Source: Ruminococcus difficilis (GTDB lineage: Bacteria; Bacillota_A; Clostridia; Oscillospirales; Acutalibacteraceae). Taken from it: a DNA stretch of 64,000 bases. The position numbers and the translations under genes are program-made. Below, in pieces: positions 36,546 through 45,983 of the stretch (position 1 is its first letter; each line of letters opens with the position of its first letter). The DNA is taken from the NCBI RefSeq assembly GCF_016680995.1, contig NZ_JAEQMG010000040.1:124001-188000 (forward strand). Reading direction: 5' to 3'. The notes under the pieces are model-generated. The model worked only from the letters and a program-made list of their open reading frames with translations. It was not told the DNA's origin and did not search any database.

Positions 36546-36571
36546 ATCCCCTCGGTTGAACCAAGGGGATA
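36546..36571 (-). terminator. Terminator of the nucleotidyltransferase gene
   Basis: ATCCCCTTGG / CCGAGGGGAT on the minus strand, followed by TTTTCTTCG, 50 bp past the stop of the gene at 36624. Confidence 0.65.
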
Positions 36572-36623
36572 ACAACGAGTTTTGGGAAATGATCACCAAA
36601 ACGTTTTGTGTGTTCGGCGTTCG

Positions 36624-37823
36624 TTATTCAAACAAATGCAGGCTATTGTACAGCTTTTTTCTTTCCGAGGCTTCCTGAAGCATTTTCTTTGTGCCGGAGG
36701 ACTTGCGCTGACCTGTCAAGAGTAACCCAATATACTTGCCGCCCTCGGCGATATAGCCGATAGGCAAGAGAAAGCGATGCTTATCGATTGTTTTATAATC
36801 TGCATACACCTTGCTTGTCATAGCCTTGAAACCTTGGTGTAAGAGGCTGCTTTTTCCAACTGTGCGTTCATCACGGTCGGAGATATACTTGATCTCGCGG
36901 TAGCGGTTCATATCCTTGAAGCCAAAGTTGCCGCCGCTGAGAATATCGTTCATCAGCCCTTCGATCTGTTCGGGAGTGATCTTCCTGCTCTCAAGTGAAT
37001 CGATTGCCCACACGCGTTTAGGCGCACCGAGATACTGTATGCCGAGCAAAGCTAATATCTGGGCAAAACGCCACAATCCGAATTCCTTCAGCTTCTTTTC
37101 AAAAACCTTTCGAAACTCTATGTCGCTCAATGCGGAGACAAATACCACCCAGTCGCAAAGGTGGCGCAGACCGACGCCTTCGCTGGTCAGGTGAGAGGCG
37201 ATATGCAGCAGCATGATCAGTCCATGGTGGAAGATGTCCGGCACAAGGCAGGTCACGCCGTCGACAGCTGCTTCCTTGGCTGTGGCAATTATAGAATCTA
37301 TTTCTTTTTGTATCTTTTTGCCGACGTCATTGTTAGGGATACCGTTGATACTCCAATGCAGCTCCCAGATGCTCATCGGCGGGCGGGTATAGGCAATGTG
37401 GATGCCGTCATCCTCTTCACCGTGATCGACAGCAAAGCCAATACTTTCTAAGAGCTTTCCCGTGTCAGTAACTTTATCCTTCAAAACGAGGAAGTCAACA
37501 TCGCCCATTGAGCGAAGTGACGGCTCAGGATAGTACATAGCGGAAGCTAAACCCTTTATTGCAACATACGACGTTTGGTTTTTTAACATCAACTCGTGGA
37601 GTTCTCCATGTTCAGAGAAATTCTGCGTTCCGGCAAGAACATAGCGGAAGAAATCATCGCTGCATTTTGCGTAATGCTCAGCGGAGAACAGGAGCGGAAA
37701 AACAGTCTGAGCATTACTTTCTTTAATCAGCGGTAAAAGAGAGTCTTTTTTTATTGTAGGGATATTGCTGCCGAACAATGCCGCGCCTATGATTTGTAAC
37801 AGCTGATTCTGAATCTCATTCAT
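36624..37823 (-). CDS. Nucleotidyltransferase family protein (NTP_transf_5-like)
   Basis: 399 residues. Key segment: YVAIKGLASAMYYPEPSLRSMGDVDFLVL, the 'KG......yp.p..R...DiDlLv' signature with the paired catalytic Asp (DVD). Then HIAYTRPPMSIWELHWSI, and a helical domain with LLHIASHLTSEGVGLRHLCDWVVF. These are hallmarks of the uncharacterised nucleotidyltransferase family found near capsule, lantibiotic and surface-polymer genes. The substrate is unknown. Its start overlaps the end of the VanZ-like gene, so the two form a unit. Confidence 0.8.
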   Translation of the reverse strand: MNEIQNQLLQIIGAALFGSNIPTIKKDSLLPLIKESNAQTVFPLLFSAEHYAKCSDDFFRYVLAGTQNFSEHGELHELMLKNQTSYVAIKGLASAMYYPEPSLRSMGDVDFLVLKDKVTDTGKLLESIGFAVDHGEEDDGIHIAYTRPPMSIWELHWSINGIPNNDVGKKIQKEIDSIIATAKEAAVDGVTCLVPDIFHHGLIMLLHIASHLTSEGVGLRHLCDWVVFVSALSDIEFRKVFEKKLKEFGLWRFAQILALLGIQYLGAPKRVWAIDSLESRKITPEQIEGLMNDILSGGNFGFKDMNRYREIKYISDRDERTVGKSSLLHQGFKAMTSKVYADYKTIDKHRFLLPIGYIAEGGKYIGLLLTGQRKSSGTKKMLQEASERKKLYNSLHLFE

Positions 37824-38363
37824 CAGATTTTACTTCTTTCCTCAGTTTAAGTGTCATTTTTCGCCATAAAAGCGATAACAGATAAGAACAACTTCCGAAG
37901 GCGGTACCGACGGTGTTGCAGATCACGTCGTCGGCTTCCGACTGCCCCAGCGAGAAGAAGTATTGCAGCGCTTCAATCATTGCTGACAAAGCGAAACCAA
38001 TCAAGATCGCTAACAGGATCCGCTTCACTGTGCTGCCTTTGAACACGAATGGCAATGTAAGTCCCAACGGAAAAATAAGAATGTGTTCATCAGCATTGTG
38101 CGGTATAATTCCGGTTGCACCTGCGTTTTTTGAAACGATGAGAACGGGATCCAATCACACGCTCTTGTTCCTGATGTTCGGGAAAAGATGGTCAAGTAAA
38201 GAATCACTGCGATGATACAGATCGCTAAAACTGAACTAATAATCCGCATTCGTTGATAAAAAAGAGCACCGAAAACCGACCATGCGATCATAATGATCGG
38301 CATAGCAATAAGAATTGTTGATAAATCAGAGATGTAAACGGTGTGAAATAGTGAACCTATCAT
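37816..38363 (-). pseudogene. VanZ-like membrane protein gene with a frameshift
   Basis: The minus strand from the ATG at 38363 reads a VanZ-family N-terminus: two membrane helices, then LTIFSRTSGTRACDWIPFSSFQ and ELYRTMLMNTFLF. The frame then goes off. The other frame supplies the rest: FPLGLTLPFVFKGSTVKRI, GFALSAMIEALQYFFSLGQSEADDVICNTVG and a C-terminal helix. The shift is in the A/T-rich run near 38071-38080 and needs one base. VanZ proteins are small membrane proteins of uncertain function. A sequencing error cannot be excluded. Confidence 0.7.
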
Positions 38364-39250
38364 GAGTTAACAATCCTAAATCATTTTACATATGCAGTAT
38401 AGCATATTTGTTACTGAGTTTTAACAAACTAGCTAAAGACAAAAAGCAAGATGAAGCTTAAGCAATAAGGCGCTATCTTTATCACTGTATGATTAAGCTG
38501 AATGAAAATGAGAATAAATCTGATCTCATGTGCGAATTCCGGTATGATAATAAAGATATAATCAGGAGAGAGCAAGTAAGTATGTACAAGTTTATACTTA
38601 CTAAAAAATGTTATATCAATTGTCAAGTGGTATAACCCGCTGCGGATATACATCGTCAGAAGGTATTTTTGCTTTTTTACTACCCTCCTCGTCAACCTGC
38701 ACTATGTAAGCCTCAATCTTTTGTTAATGTTAAACAAGGAAATGGTAATTTTTTGCCACTGTGTCAATGTTATCAGTGACTGGTTATTAAGCTGGGTAAT
38801 TATGGATGGTAAAAACAGGTATTTCAAAACGTCAAATTATGCGTTGATATCCAAAGAATGGGATGGGGGACTGTTCCGAGCTAAAAAGTTCTGACGGCGG
38901 TATGGAACTTGGCAGCCTGAGCGGTATCCAATACTACCTAAGCAATACGGCGAAAACGATCCGTACTATTACGTCGGCTCAAAGATCACGGCAAAGGATA
39001 AGGAAAGCCGCGCCTGCCCGAGTAGCAAGTGCGAGCCGAAAGCGAATTGCCTTCTCCTGATCTGCTGTTTTTCATGAAAGTAGTCGATTTCGTCCGCAAC
39101 AGTCAGTACGCTGTCATCCCATTCACGATCAAATACCTGCGGGAGTGTTTTATGCAGTGCTGATTCTCGTCATATTATTGCAAAGGCTGTCATTATTATG
39201 TATAATGAAATCAAATAGTTCCAAAGAATCAGCAGAGGCGGGTGGAATAG
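38364..39250. other. Gene-poor stretch with decayed fragments
   Basis: No intact gene is seen. A dispersed repeat lies at 38748-38784. Around 38930-39060 a plus frame reads LPKQYGENDPYYYVGSKITA and then a Cys-containing tail, and 39068-39160 reads FFMKVVDFVRNSQYAVIPFT; both look like broken coding sequence of unknown origin. An AT-rich leader precedes the DUF262 gene. Confidence 0.4.
38748..38784. repeat. Dispersed 37-bp repeat, copy 1
   Basis: Contains GTCAATGTTATCAGTGACTG. A closely matching copy (GTCAATGTTGTCAGTGACTG) lies at 51825-51861, where it forms the 3' end of the small AbrB gene. Here it is not within a gene. Confidence 0.5.
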
Positions 39251-41335
39251 ATGCAAATTGTACAGGGAAGAATCATGAATGATTTTATCGAGCCGAATAA
39301 GCACCAGTATACGGTTCCGGTATATCAGCGCAACTATGAGTGGTCACGTGAGCAATGCGAGAATCTGTTCCATGATATCGTACAGGCATATAAAAGTGAT
39401 AAGACCCACTTCTGCGGTTCGGTCGTATATTCGCAGTTTTATGAAGTAAATGGAATATATTATCATATCATCATAGATGGTCAACAGCGCCTGACGACGA
39501 TTTATATTCTTTTGAAAGCACTGCTTGATCTCTCCGATACCGATTCAAAAAGGGAGAAGATGATCGAGGCGCTCTTCAATCAGGATAAGTACGACGCTTA
39601 TTCCATCGATCGCCAGAGTAAGCTAAAGCTCAAGCCGATCAAGTCGGATAATAATCAGCTGATGCTGTTGATGGAAGATCGCTATGACGAGATGGATAAG
39701 ACGGGTGAGATATGGGAAAATTATCAGATTTTCTGTGAACTGATCCGCAATACCCTTGAAGAAGATGATTTAGATGTAAAAGATATCTACCGCGGAATGG
39801 AGAAACTGATTTGCGCAAAGATCAAGCTTGATTCTGACGATAATGCGCAGGAGATATTCGAGCGCATCAACTCCACCGGAGTACCGCTGAGCCTTGCGGA
39901 TAAGATCAGGAATTTCGTACTGATGACCGATGTTGAGCAGGAGCGCCTCTATACCGATTACTGGCTCGAAATCGAGCGGTTAGTCAGTAAGGATCAGCTG
40001 ACGACATTCTTCCTGAATTATCTCAATATCAAGACAGAGGGATTTGCCAAAGAGAGCGAAGCTTATGATCTTTTCAAGACAGTATACCATGATAATCTTT
40101 ACACGAATGAGAGTATGCTCAGCGAGCTGCTCCACTATGCAGGTTATTTCCATACGTTCTTATATGGCGATAACCCTAAGTACAGTGTGCGTGTCAATGA
40201 ACTGCTCAAAAGCCTGCAGAAATTGAAGCAGACGACAGTATTTCTCTTTCTGTTCCGCGTGTTTGACGACTACGATCAGGGTGTGATCAATACTACTGAG
40301 CTTGAGAAGGTACTTGCGTTTCTTCTGAACTACAGCATCCGCAGGCTGATTTGTGAGATAGGCTCTAACTCCCTGCGCGGTCTGTATAAAACACTGTATT
40401 CCCGCGTTTTCGGTAAAGCGAGCAATAAAGAGCATTACTATGATTCTATAATTTCATTCTTCCTGCAGTTGACCTCAAAGGATGCTATGCCCGATGATAT
40501 GACCTTTCTCATGGCGCTGAAAGAGAAGAATCTCTATCGTAAGAATGCGCTTTGCCGCTTCTTGCTTGTAATGATCGAAAATCGCGGCAAGGAACAGTTG
40601 ATTACCGACAACCTGACGATCGAACATATCTTGCCGCAGAACAAAAACCTTTCCACATCATGGCAAAATATGTTGGGTGAAAACTGGGAATCGGATCGCG
40701 ACCGTCTCCTTCACACGCTTGGCAATCTAACTCTCACAGGATACAACAGCGAGTTGGGTGATAAACCGTTTGAGGAGAAGAAGGATCTACTCTCCGAGGT
40801 GAACACAAAGGTAGTCGAACTCTTTAAAGACGTCAAGACCTGCGAGTGTTGGAATGCAGAGGCAATTGAAAGACGAGCTGATCGGCTTGCCGGTGTCATT
40901 ATAAAGCTATTTCCCTTGGTATTGCCCGAAAACCATATTTCATTTGCAGACCCGCGGTATCATGAATATACTTGTGAAGATCCGCAGGAAGCTACTAATA
41001 AAAAACCGCAGTATTATATTTTACAGGGTGAGCGTGTGAACGCAACGAACTTCGCACAGATGCTGCGATCCGTGATCCTGCGGTTGTATGCCATGGATCC
41101 GAGCCCGATCGAACAAATGGCACGCTTTGATGAGCAGCTTCTGCCATGGTCACAGAACATTTTGTTCTCCTACGATCCTACAAAGGTTTCCGGGAAATAT
41201 ATCAATATCGACGGTACAACGATTCTCGTAAGTCAGGGTTTCTCTGCGTCAAATATCGTACAGATTATCCGTGCATTGCTTGAAAAATATGATATCGGCC
41301 AAGATGACTTTGTCTATTCAGCCCGTCCCTCATAA
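39251..41335 (+). CDS. DUF262-DUF1524 (GmrSD-like) type IV restriction-like protein
   Basis: 694 residues. The N-terminal DUF262 (ParB/Srx-like) domain has the entry motif YTVPVYQRNYEWSREQCENLF and the NTPase motif HIIIDGQQRLTTIYILLKAL. The central part is helical (FERINSTGVPLSLADKIRNFVLM is the conserved GmrS segment). DUF1524 follows with the His-Me finger nuclease motif TIEHILPQN...W, then LLHTLGNLTLTGYNSELGDKPFEEKK. About 115 extra C-terminal residues resemble a DUF4357/pI-rich tail. GmrSD-type enzymes cleave DNA with modified (for example glucosylated) bases using NTP. It stands alone with its own terminator. Confidence 0.85.
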   Translation: MQIVQGRIMNDFIEPNKHQYTVPVYQRNYEWSREQCENLFHDIVQAYKSDKTHFCGSVVYSQFYEVNGIYYHIIIDGQQRLTTIYILLKALLDLSDTDSKREKMIEALFNQDKYDAYSIDRQSKLKLKPIKSDNNQLMLLMEDRYDEMDKTGEIWENYQIFCELIRNTLEEDDLDVKDIYRGMEKLICAKIKLDSDDNAQEIFERINSTGVPLSLADKIRNFVLMTDVEQERLYTDYWLEIERLVSKDQLTTFFLNYLNIKTEGFAKESEAYDLFKTVYHDNLYTNESMLSELLHYAGYFHTFLYGDNPKYSVRVNELLKSLQKLKQTTVFLFLFRVFDDYDQGVINTTELEKVLAFLLNYSIRRLICEIGSNSLRGLYKTLYSRVFGKASNKEHYYDSIISFFLQLTSKDAMPDDMTFLMALKEKNLYRKNALCRFLLVMIENRGKEQLITDNLTIEHILPQNKNLSTSWQNMLGENWESDRDRLLHTLGNLTLTGYNSELGDKPFEEKKDLLSEVNTKVVELFKDVKTCECWNAEAIERRADRLAGVIIKLFPLVLPENHISFADPRYHEYTCEDPQEATNKKPQYYILQGERVNATNFAQMLRSVILRLYAMDPSPIEQMARFDEQLLPWSQNILFSYDPTKVSGKYINIDGTTILVSQGFSASNIVQIIRALLEKYDIGQDDFVYSARPS

Positions 41336-41462
41336 TCTCCGGCCTGACGATCGGAGTGATCCAAAATAATATCGAGGATCATTCGCGGTGAAAAGCGATT
41401 CAAAGTATCATGTAGAGCAACAGGAAAAGTATAGATCTATATCTTAATGCTTTTCAAAAGAT

Positions 41463-41513
41463 TGCACGCATACAGTCTTTATACTATTGAAAGATGTATG
41501 CGTGCATTTTCAT
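41463..41513 (+). terminator. Terminator-like hairpin after the GmrSD-like gene
   Basis: TGCACGCATAC / GTATGCGTGCA, 22-nt loop, then TTTTCATTC. The rest of 41336-41783 is AT-rich non-coding sequence ending in the HipA-like promoter. Confidence 0.6.
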
Positions 41514-41705
41514 TCAATCGTTTATGATAACAGATATCCATTCGTAGTATTATTGCGCAGGAATATTATTATATCAGAGATAAACTTGTGAATTCAATAG
41601 AAGACACCTTTGACGAAGGTGAAACGATTCATCAAAGGGATACTAAAAGACCTCACAATAATTGATTTGATTTTTTTGAGTACGCATAAATTCGAAGGAA
41701 TCATC

Positions 41706-41735
41706 TTTACAAATTTGATCAAATAGTGGTATAAT
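41706..41735 (+). promoter_or_regulatory. Promoter of the HipA-like gene
   Basis: TTTACA (41706-41711), 18-bp spacer, TATAAT (41730-41735), about 50 bp before the start codon. Confidence 0.5.
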
Positions 41736-41783
41736 AACTAAGAATTAAAAAGAGTCATCTATAGGATAAGGAAGTGAATAAAG

Positions 41784-42941
41784 ATGAATCGTCGTTCGAT
41801 CAAGGACTGGAGCAGAATATATATCATGCATAAAGACAGGCGTGTTGCGACGATCCACAAGAACGGACGATGCACTATCTATTTCCCTTCTTTCATGCCC
41901 TATAATCTGTATTTGGAAAAAGGAGACGACCTTGATACCAGATTAAGCAATCTCAGCAACTTTTATTACTGGTGCTCGAGCCGTTTGTTGACGCTTGATC
42001 GCAAATATGCAAAAGAGATCATGAACAGCATCGGCGCTATGCAGGCTGTTACGGATAAAGACAGAGCCATGATCTCGATCTCCTACCATTGTCTGAGCTT
42101 GACGGACGTATTCTGGGTCAAAATGAATCGTGAAGAATTGGAATACTCGCAAATCAGTCTGTATCGTCATTCGCTGAGCAACGCTTTCGCAGATGTCAGC
42201 CTGAGGGGGATTTCACTCACGGTTCAGAATGCCAAGTCGATCTCCGATCAGGATGTCGCCGGCGATATCGGAACACAAGGAGTGGCGCCGAAAGCATGGA
42301 TACGCCGCGAGGATGGCTTTTATCTTTTCAAAGACGGCGATGAGCGTGATGTCAAGGCTGAGCTTTTAGCGTCAAAAATCGTTGATTGTTTTGATATCGA
42401 TCATGTGTCATATTCAAAAGATTGCTTTTCCGGATGTGAAGTTTCAAAGTGTAAGATCATTACGTCGGAGGAATACGGCATTGTTCCGTTCGAGTATGTA
42501 TCTGTATACTGCGAAAACCACGATAAGGATCCGCTAGAGTTTGTCCTGAAGCATGACAGCTATCAATTCTACATGATGAATATTATCGATTACCTGATTG
42601 GCAATACCGACAGGCATTGGGGCAACTGGGGTTTCTTGGTGAACAACGCTAATAATAAACTTGTCAGATTGCACCCTCTGATGGACTATAATAAAGCGTT
42701 TTTGTCTTACGATACAATTGAGGGAGTCAGGTGCCTGCCGCGAGGTGAGGACTACACGCAAAAGCAGGCTGCGTTGGAGGCAGTCGGCAAAATCGGGTTG
42801 AATCAGATCGCCGAGGTCAGACCGGAGTGGTTTGAGAACGACGCAGAATGTAGGATGTTCTTTACACGTTTGTTCATTTTGAAGGATGCGTCAGGAATCA
42901 GTTATCCCACCGTTGATGAAGTCGTATCTTCATCGAGGTGA
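41784..42941 (+). CDS. HipA-like protein kinase
   Basis: 385 residues, start preceded by AAGGAAG. The C-terminal part has a HipA/PI-kinase-like core: GVAPKAWIRREDGFYLFKDG (glycine-loop and ATP Lys region), ELLASKIVDCFDIDHVSYSK, the catalytic loop DYLIGNTDRHWGNWGFLVNN (D and N as in HipA 'D...R..N.g'), and LHPLMDYNKAF (metal-binding DxD/DYx region). The N-terminal 160 residues are unlike HipA. No HipB-like antitoxin is adjacent. It is a stand-alone HipA-domain kinase common in Clostridia; a dormancy or regulatory function is possible but unproven. Confidence 0.75.
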   Translation: MNRRSIKDWSRIYIMHKDRRVATIHKNGRCTIYFPSFMPYNLYLEKGDDLDTRLSNLSNFYYWCSSRLLTLDRKYAKEIMNSIGAMQAVTDKDRAMISISYHCLSLTDVFWVKMNREELEYSQISLYRHSLSNAFADVSLRGISLTVQNAKSISDQDVAGDIGTQGVAPKAWIRREDGFYLFKDGDERDVKAELLASKIVDCFDIDHVSYSKDCFSGCEVSKCKIITSEEYGIVPFEYVSVYCENHDKDPLEFVLKHDSYQFYMMNIIDYLIGNTDRHWGNWGFLVNNANNKLVRLHPLMDYNKAFLSYDTIEGVRCLPRGEDYTQKQAALEAVGKIGLNQIAEVRPEWFENDAECRMFFTRLFILKDASGISYPTVDEVVSSSR

Positions 42942-42970
42942 GTGTGGCGTTATTTGACCCAAATAGAAGA

Positions 42971-43010
42971 AAACCGATGTCGGGAAGAAAACTCCGACAT
43001 CGGTTTTTTC
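42971..43010 (+). terminator. Terminator of the HipA-like gene
   Basis: AAACCGATGTCGG / CCGACATCGGTTT, 10-nt loop, T tract. The rest of 42942-43266 is AT-rich and carries only the recQ promoter. Confidence 0.85.
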
Positions 43011-43192
43011 TATCTTATTAAGGTGTCAGGGGGAATTATTATCAGTATATTTTTTTAAATATGACAGTATCATGTGATTTAAATCGGTTAATCATCCATT
43101 GTACTTTACAAATTTACCTAAAACAGATTTTTGTAAAGTTGGTAAATATACAGTTTGCAAGAATAAGCTTACCATGTTTGTACCAAACAATA

Positions 43193-43225
43193 TTGACAAA
43201 CAGATGTTCGGTGTGATAGTATAAT
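43193..43225 (+). promoter_or_regulatory. Promoter of recQ copy 2 with LexA-like box
   Basis: TTGACA (43193-43198) and GATAGT (43215-43220), 16-bp spacer; a TATAAT also lies at 43220-43225. The 14-bp box CAAACAGATGTTCG (43197-43210) is identical to that of copy 1 although neighbouring bases differ, which argues that it is functional. Confidence 0.55.
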
Positions 43226-43266
43226 AGCATCAAACATATTATCGAAATTGGACGGAGGCGACGGCA

Positions 43267-45501
43267 ATGCGTAGTGCTTTAGTTGATGAAATGAATCATG
43301 CGAAAAAAGCTGATACAAAAGACAAATATGCTGTGCTGGAGCGGTACTTCGGTTATCGTTCGTTTCGTCGCGGGCAGGAAGATGTCGTTGATAGTCTGCT
43401 GTCCGGACGAGATGCCCTCGCTATCATGCCGACGGGTGCGGGCAAGTCGCTTTGTTATCAGGTGTCCGCGTTGTTGTTGGACGGCGTTGCGCTGGTTGTT
43501 TCTCCGCTGATTTCGCTGATGAAGGATCAGGTCAACGCCTTGACTGCGCAGGGAGTGAAAGCGGCTTATCTAAACAGCTCCCTGAATGACGCGCAGTTCG
43601 ACAAGGCGCTCCGTAACATGGCGAACGGTATGTACAAGATTGTCTATGTTGCGCCTGAGCGCTTGAAATCATCGCGCTTTATCCGTGCGGCGACAAGCAT
43701 CCGTATTTCGCTGATCGCGGTCGACGAAGCACACTGTGTATCACAGTGGGGACAGGATTTTCGTCCAAGCTATCTGAATATCGCGGAATTCATTGCCGAA
43801 TTGCCGCAGCACCCGACGATCGGCGCTTTTACCGCAACGGCAACAACGGAAGTCAAACAGGATATCGTTCGCATTTTAGGATTGCGCGATCCACTGGAAG
43901 TGACCACCGGCTTTGATCGTCCCAATCTGTTTTTCTCGGTGATACGAACATCGCAGAAATCGAAGCAGCTTTTGTATCTGCTGTTTTCCCGAATGAACAA
44001 CTCAGGGATCATCTATTGCTCGACACGTAAGACCGTGGAGAAGGTCTGCGCTTTGCTGTACGATAAGGGCTTTTCCGCCACGCGTTATCATGCGGGTCTG
44101 AGCGATGAAGAACGCCGCAAGAATCAGGATGATTTTGTCTATGACCGCAAGCGCATCATGGTTGCAACCAATGCCTTCGGTATGGGTATCGACAAGTCAG
44201 ATGTGCGCTTTGTCATCCACTATAACATGCCGAAGAATCTGGAGAGCTATTATCAGGAGGCGGGTCGTGCCGGTCGCGACGGCGAGGACTCCGATTGTAT
44301 TTTGCTGTTTGGGCATCAGGATATTCAAACCGCATGGTATTTCATTGATCATATGGAGCCGAATCCGGAGCTCAGCGATGAGCAGAATGAAGCCTTCAGG
44401 AAGAAGGAGATCGAGCGGCTCGGTCATATGATCGCGTATTGCAAAACGCGCGAATGTCTCAGGGCGCATATGCTGCGTTATTTCGGTGACAGTGCCGATG
44501 ATCGCTGTGACAAGTGCTCCAATTGTCGGTCGAAGATGAAGACCTTTGACGCTACAATAGAATCGCAGAAGATCCTGTCCTGTATCGTGAAAACAGGTCA
44601 GCGCTTTGGTGCGCGAGTTATCTCGGATACGCTGAGAGGAAAGATCAATGATCGTGTGCGAACGCTCGGATTTGATCGACTTTCCACCTTCGGCATCATG
44701 GAGAACGAGAAGAAAAAGTATATCAATGAGATGATCGATGAGCTGGAGCGCATGGATTATGTGCGCTATGTCGGCGCGGGATATCCGATCATCAAGGTGA
44801 CGGATGCCGGATGGCGCGTGCTCAGGGGAGAGGAAAAGGTGATGATGATCCAAACCGACCTGCTCCGAACTTCTGCTGTAATCCAAAAGTCAAAGGAAGA
44901 AGAAACCGCGTTTGAAGCGAACAACAGAGAGTTGTTCAACGCGCTGAGAAAAACGCGCGCCGAAATCGCCGCGAAGAGAGGCGTGCCGGCATATGTGATC
45001 TTTTCCGATTCAGCTCTGCGCGATATGTGCGCAAAAATGCCGACAACCGATGAAGAATTCCTGACAGTCAACGGCGTCGGCGAAACAAAGCTCAAGCAAT
45101 ACGGCGCTTCCTTTATCCCGGTGGTCAAGCGCTATCTCCCCACAAAAAGAGGCAAATTACCGTTCTATATTTCTGAGGAGCAGTTGAGCCGTTTTGAGTA
45201 TTCGGATACGCCGATCCCGGTTTCCGAAATCACAAGACGGATCAATGGTTTGGCGGACGATGAGCGACGAAAGAAGCTCAGAGCAACGGATATCACAGAC
45301 TGGCTGCTGTCGATCAATGTTCTGAAGATCGAGGAATTGAACGGCAAACCCTTCAAGCTCCCAACCTATGACGGCACAAAGCTGGGCTTATCGGTGGAGC
45401 GAAGAGAAAAAGATGACGGTGAGCGCTACTATATCACCCTCTACAACCGCAAGGCGCAGGAGTTTGTGATCGATAATTTGAGTGGTGTCATTGCTTCTTG
45501 A
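43267..45501 (+). CDS. recQ: RecQ-family ATP-dependent DNA helicase (copy 2)
   Basis: 744 residues with GGAGG before the ATG. All helicase motifs are kept (MPTGAGKSLCYQVSALL, VDEAHCVSQWGQDFRP, YYQEAGRAGRDG), as are the Zn cluster (DRCDKCSNC), RQC and HRDC regions and the C-terminal extension. The first 60 bp of the gene plus the ribosome site are identical to copy 1, and the last 120 residues are nearly so. The RQC segment (about 430-520) is the most divergent, so the two may differ in substrate choice. Copies are in direct orientation 24.3 kb apart. Confidence 0.9.
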   Translation: MRSALVDEMNHAKKADTKDKYAVLERYFGYRSFRRGQEDVVDSLLSGRDALAIMPTGAGKSLCYQVSALLLDGVALVVSPLISLMKDQVNALTAQGVKAAYLNSSLNDAQFDKALRNMANGMYKIVYVAPERLKSSRFIRAATSIRISLIAVDEAHCVSQWGQDFRPSYLNIAEFIAELPQHPTIGAFTATATTEVKQDIVRILGLRDPLEVTTGFDRPNLFFSVIRTSQKSKQLLYLLFSRMNNSGIIYCSTRKTVEKVCALLYDKGFSATRYHAGLSDEERRKNQDDFVYDRKRIMVATNAFGMGIDKSDVRFVIHYNMPKNLESYYQEAGRAGRDGEDSDCILLFGHQDIQTAWYFIDHMEPNPELSDEQNEAFRKKEIERLGHMIAYCKTRECLRAHMLRYFGDSADDRCDKCSNCRSKMKTFDATIESQKILSCIVKTGQRFGARVISDTLRGKINDRVRTLGFDRLSTFGIMENEKKKYINEMIDELERMDYVRYVGAGYPIIKVTDAGWRVLRGEEKVMMIQTDLLRTSAVIQKSKEEETAFEANNRELFNALRKTRAEIAAKRGVPAYVIFSDSALRDMCAKMPTTDEEFLTVNGVGETKLKQYGASFIPVVKRYLPTKRGKLPFYISEEQLSRFEYSDTPIPVSEITRRINGLADDERRKKLRATDITDWLLSINVLKIEELNGKPFKLPTYDGTKLGLSVERREKDDGERYYITLYNRKAQEFVIDNLSGVIAS

Positions 45502-45576
45502 TGACCATAGAACCCTATAGGGATGCTTTACTGGGTTGAAAATCCATACGGAATCTTTTGTGATGCGTTTAATACC

Positions 45577-45640
45577 ATGTCATACAATATATGTTAAATG
45601 TATGACATATATTGACTTTTTGCGAATATCGGTATATAAT
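45577..45640 (+). promoter_or_regulatory. Operator and promoter of the antitoxin-toxin operon
   Basis: Inverted repeat ATGTCATAC / GTATGACAT (45577-45608) sits directly upstream of TTGACT (45612-45617), 17 bp, TATAAT (45635-45640). This fits autoregulation by the RelB-type antitoxin. Confidence 0.65.
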
Positions 45641-45675
45641 AATAGCGAAACAAAAGATTGAAAGGAGTTGTTTGT

Positions 45676-45969
45676 ATGGCTGTTATTTCTGTTCGTTATA
45701 ATGATTCTTCTAAAGCGAAAGCTGAGGCGATCGCAGAGTCGATAGGTATTTCATTGAGTGGTGCTATTAACATTTTTTTGAACCGTTTTATTGCGGATAG
45801 GGGGTTTCCGTTTGATGTGACAGCTCCGCGGGAGGATAATGCTCTATTCAAGGATAAAGACGTCAACGCAATGTTTTTGCAGGCGATCAAAGAGAGCTCC
45901 GATGCTCCTATTGTTCCGAGATCTGCATATTTGGATGAATCCGGTAACCTTCGATATACAGACGAATAA
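45676..45969 (+). CDS. RelB/DinJ-family antitoxin
   Basis: 97 residues from the ATG at 45676 with AAAGGAG upstream; the earlier TTG at 45658 lies before that site. The N-terminus is a ribbon-helix-helix fold typical of RelB/DinJ: ISVRYNDSSKAKAEAIAESIGISLSGAINIFLNRFI, followed by GFPFDV. The C-terminal part is acidic and probably wraps the toxin. The toxin is encoded 14 bp downstream and is a zeta-like kinase rather than the usual RelE/YafQ nuclease. An inverted repeat in the promoter is the likely binding site. Confidence 0.8.
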   Translation: MAVISVRYNDSSKAKAEAIAESIGISLSGAINIFLNRFIADRGFPFDVTAPREDNALFKDKDVNAMFLQAIKESSDAPIVPRSAYLDESGNLRYTDE

Positions 45970-45983
45970 CGGAGGGCCGCTGA

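Noticed and set aside
38429..38695. 88-codon minus-strand open frame
   Set aside because: No ribosome site, skewed composition from AT-rich DNA, no family resemblance; lies in a decayed region.
38863..39060. 65-codon plus-strand open frame
   Set aside because: A different frame of the same DNA looks more protein-like but is broken; treated as decayed sequence.
41784..42941. Calling the kinase a HipBA toxin-antitoxin pair
   Set aside because: No HipB-like HTH gene is adjacent and the N-terminus differs from HipA.
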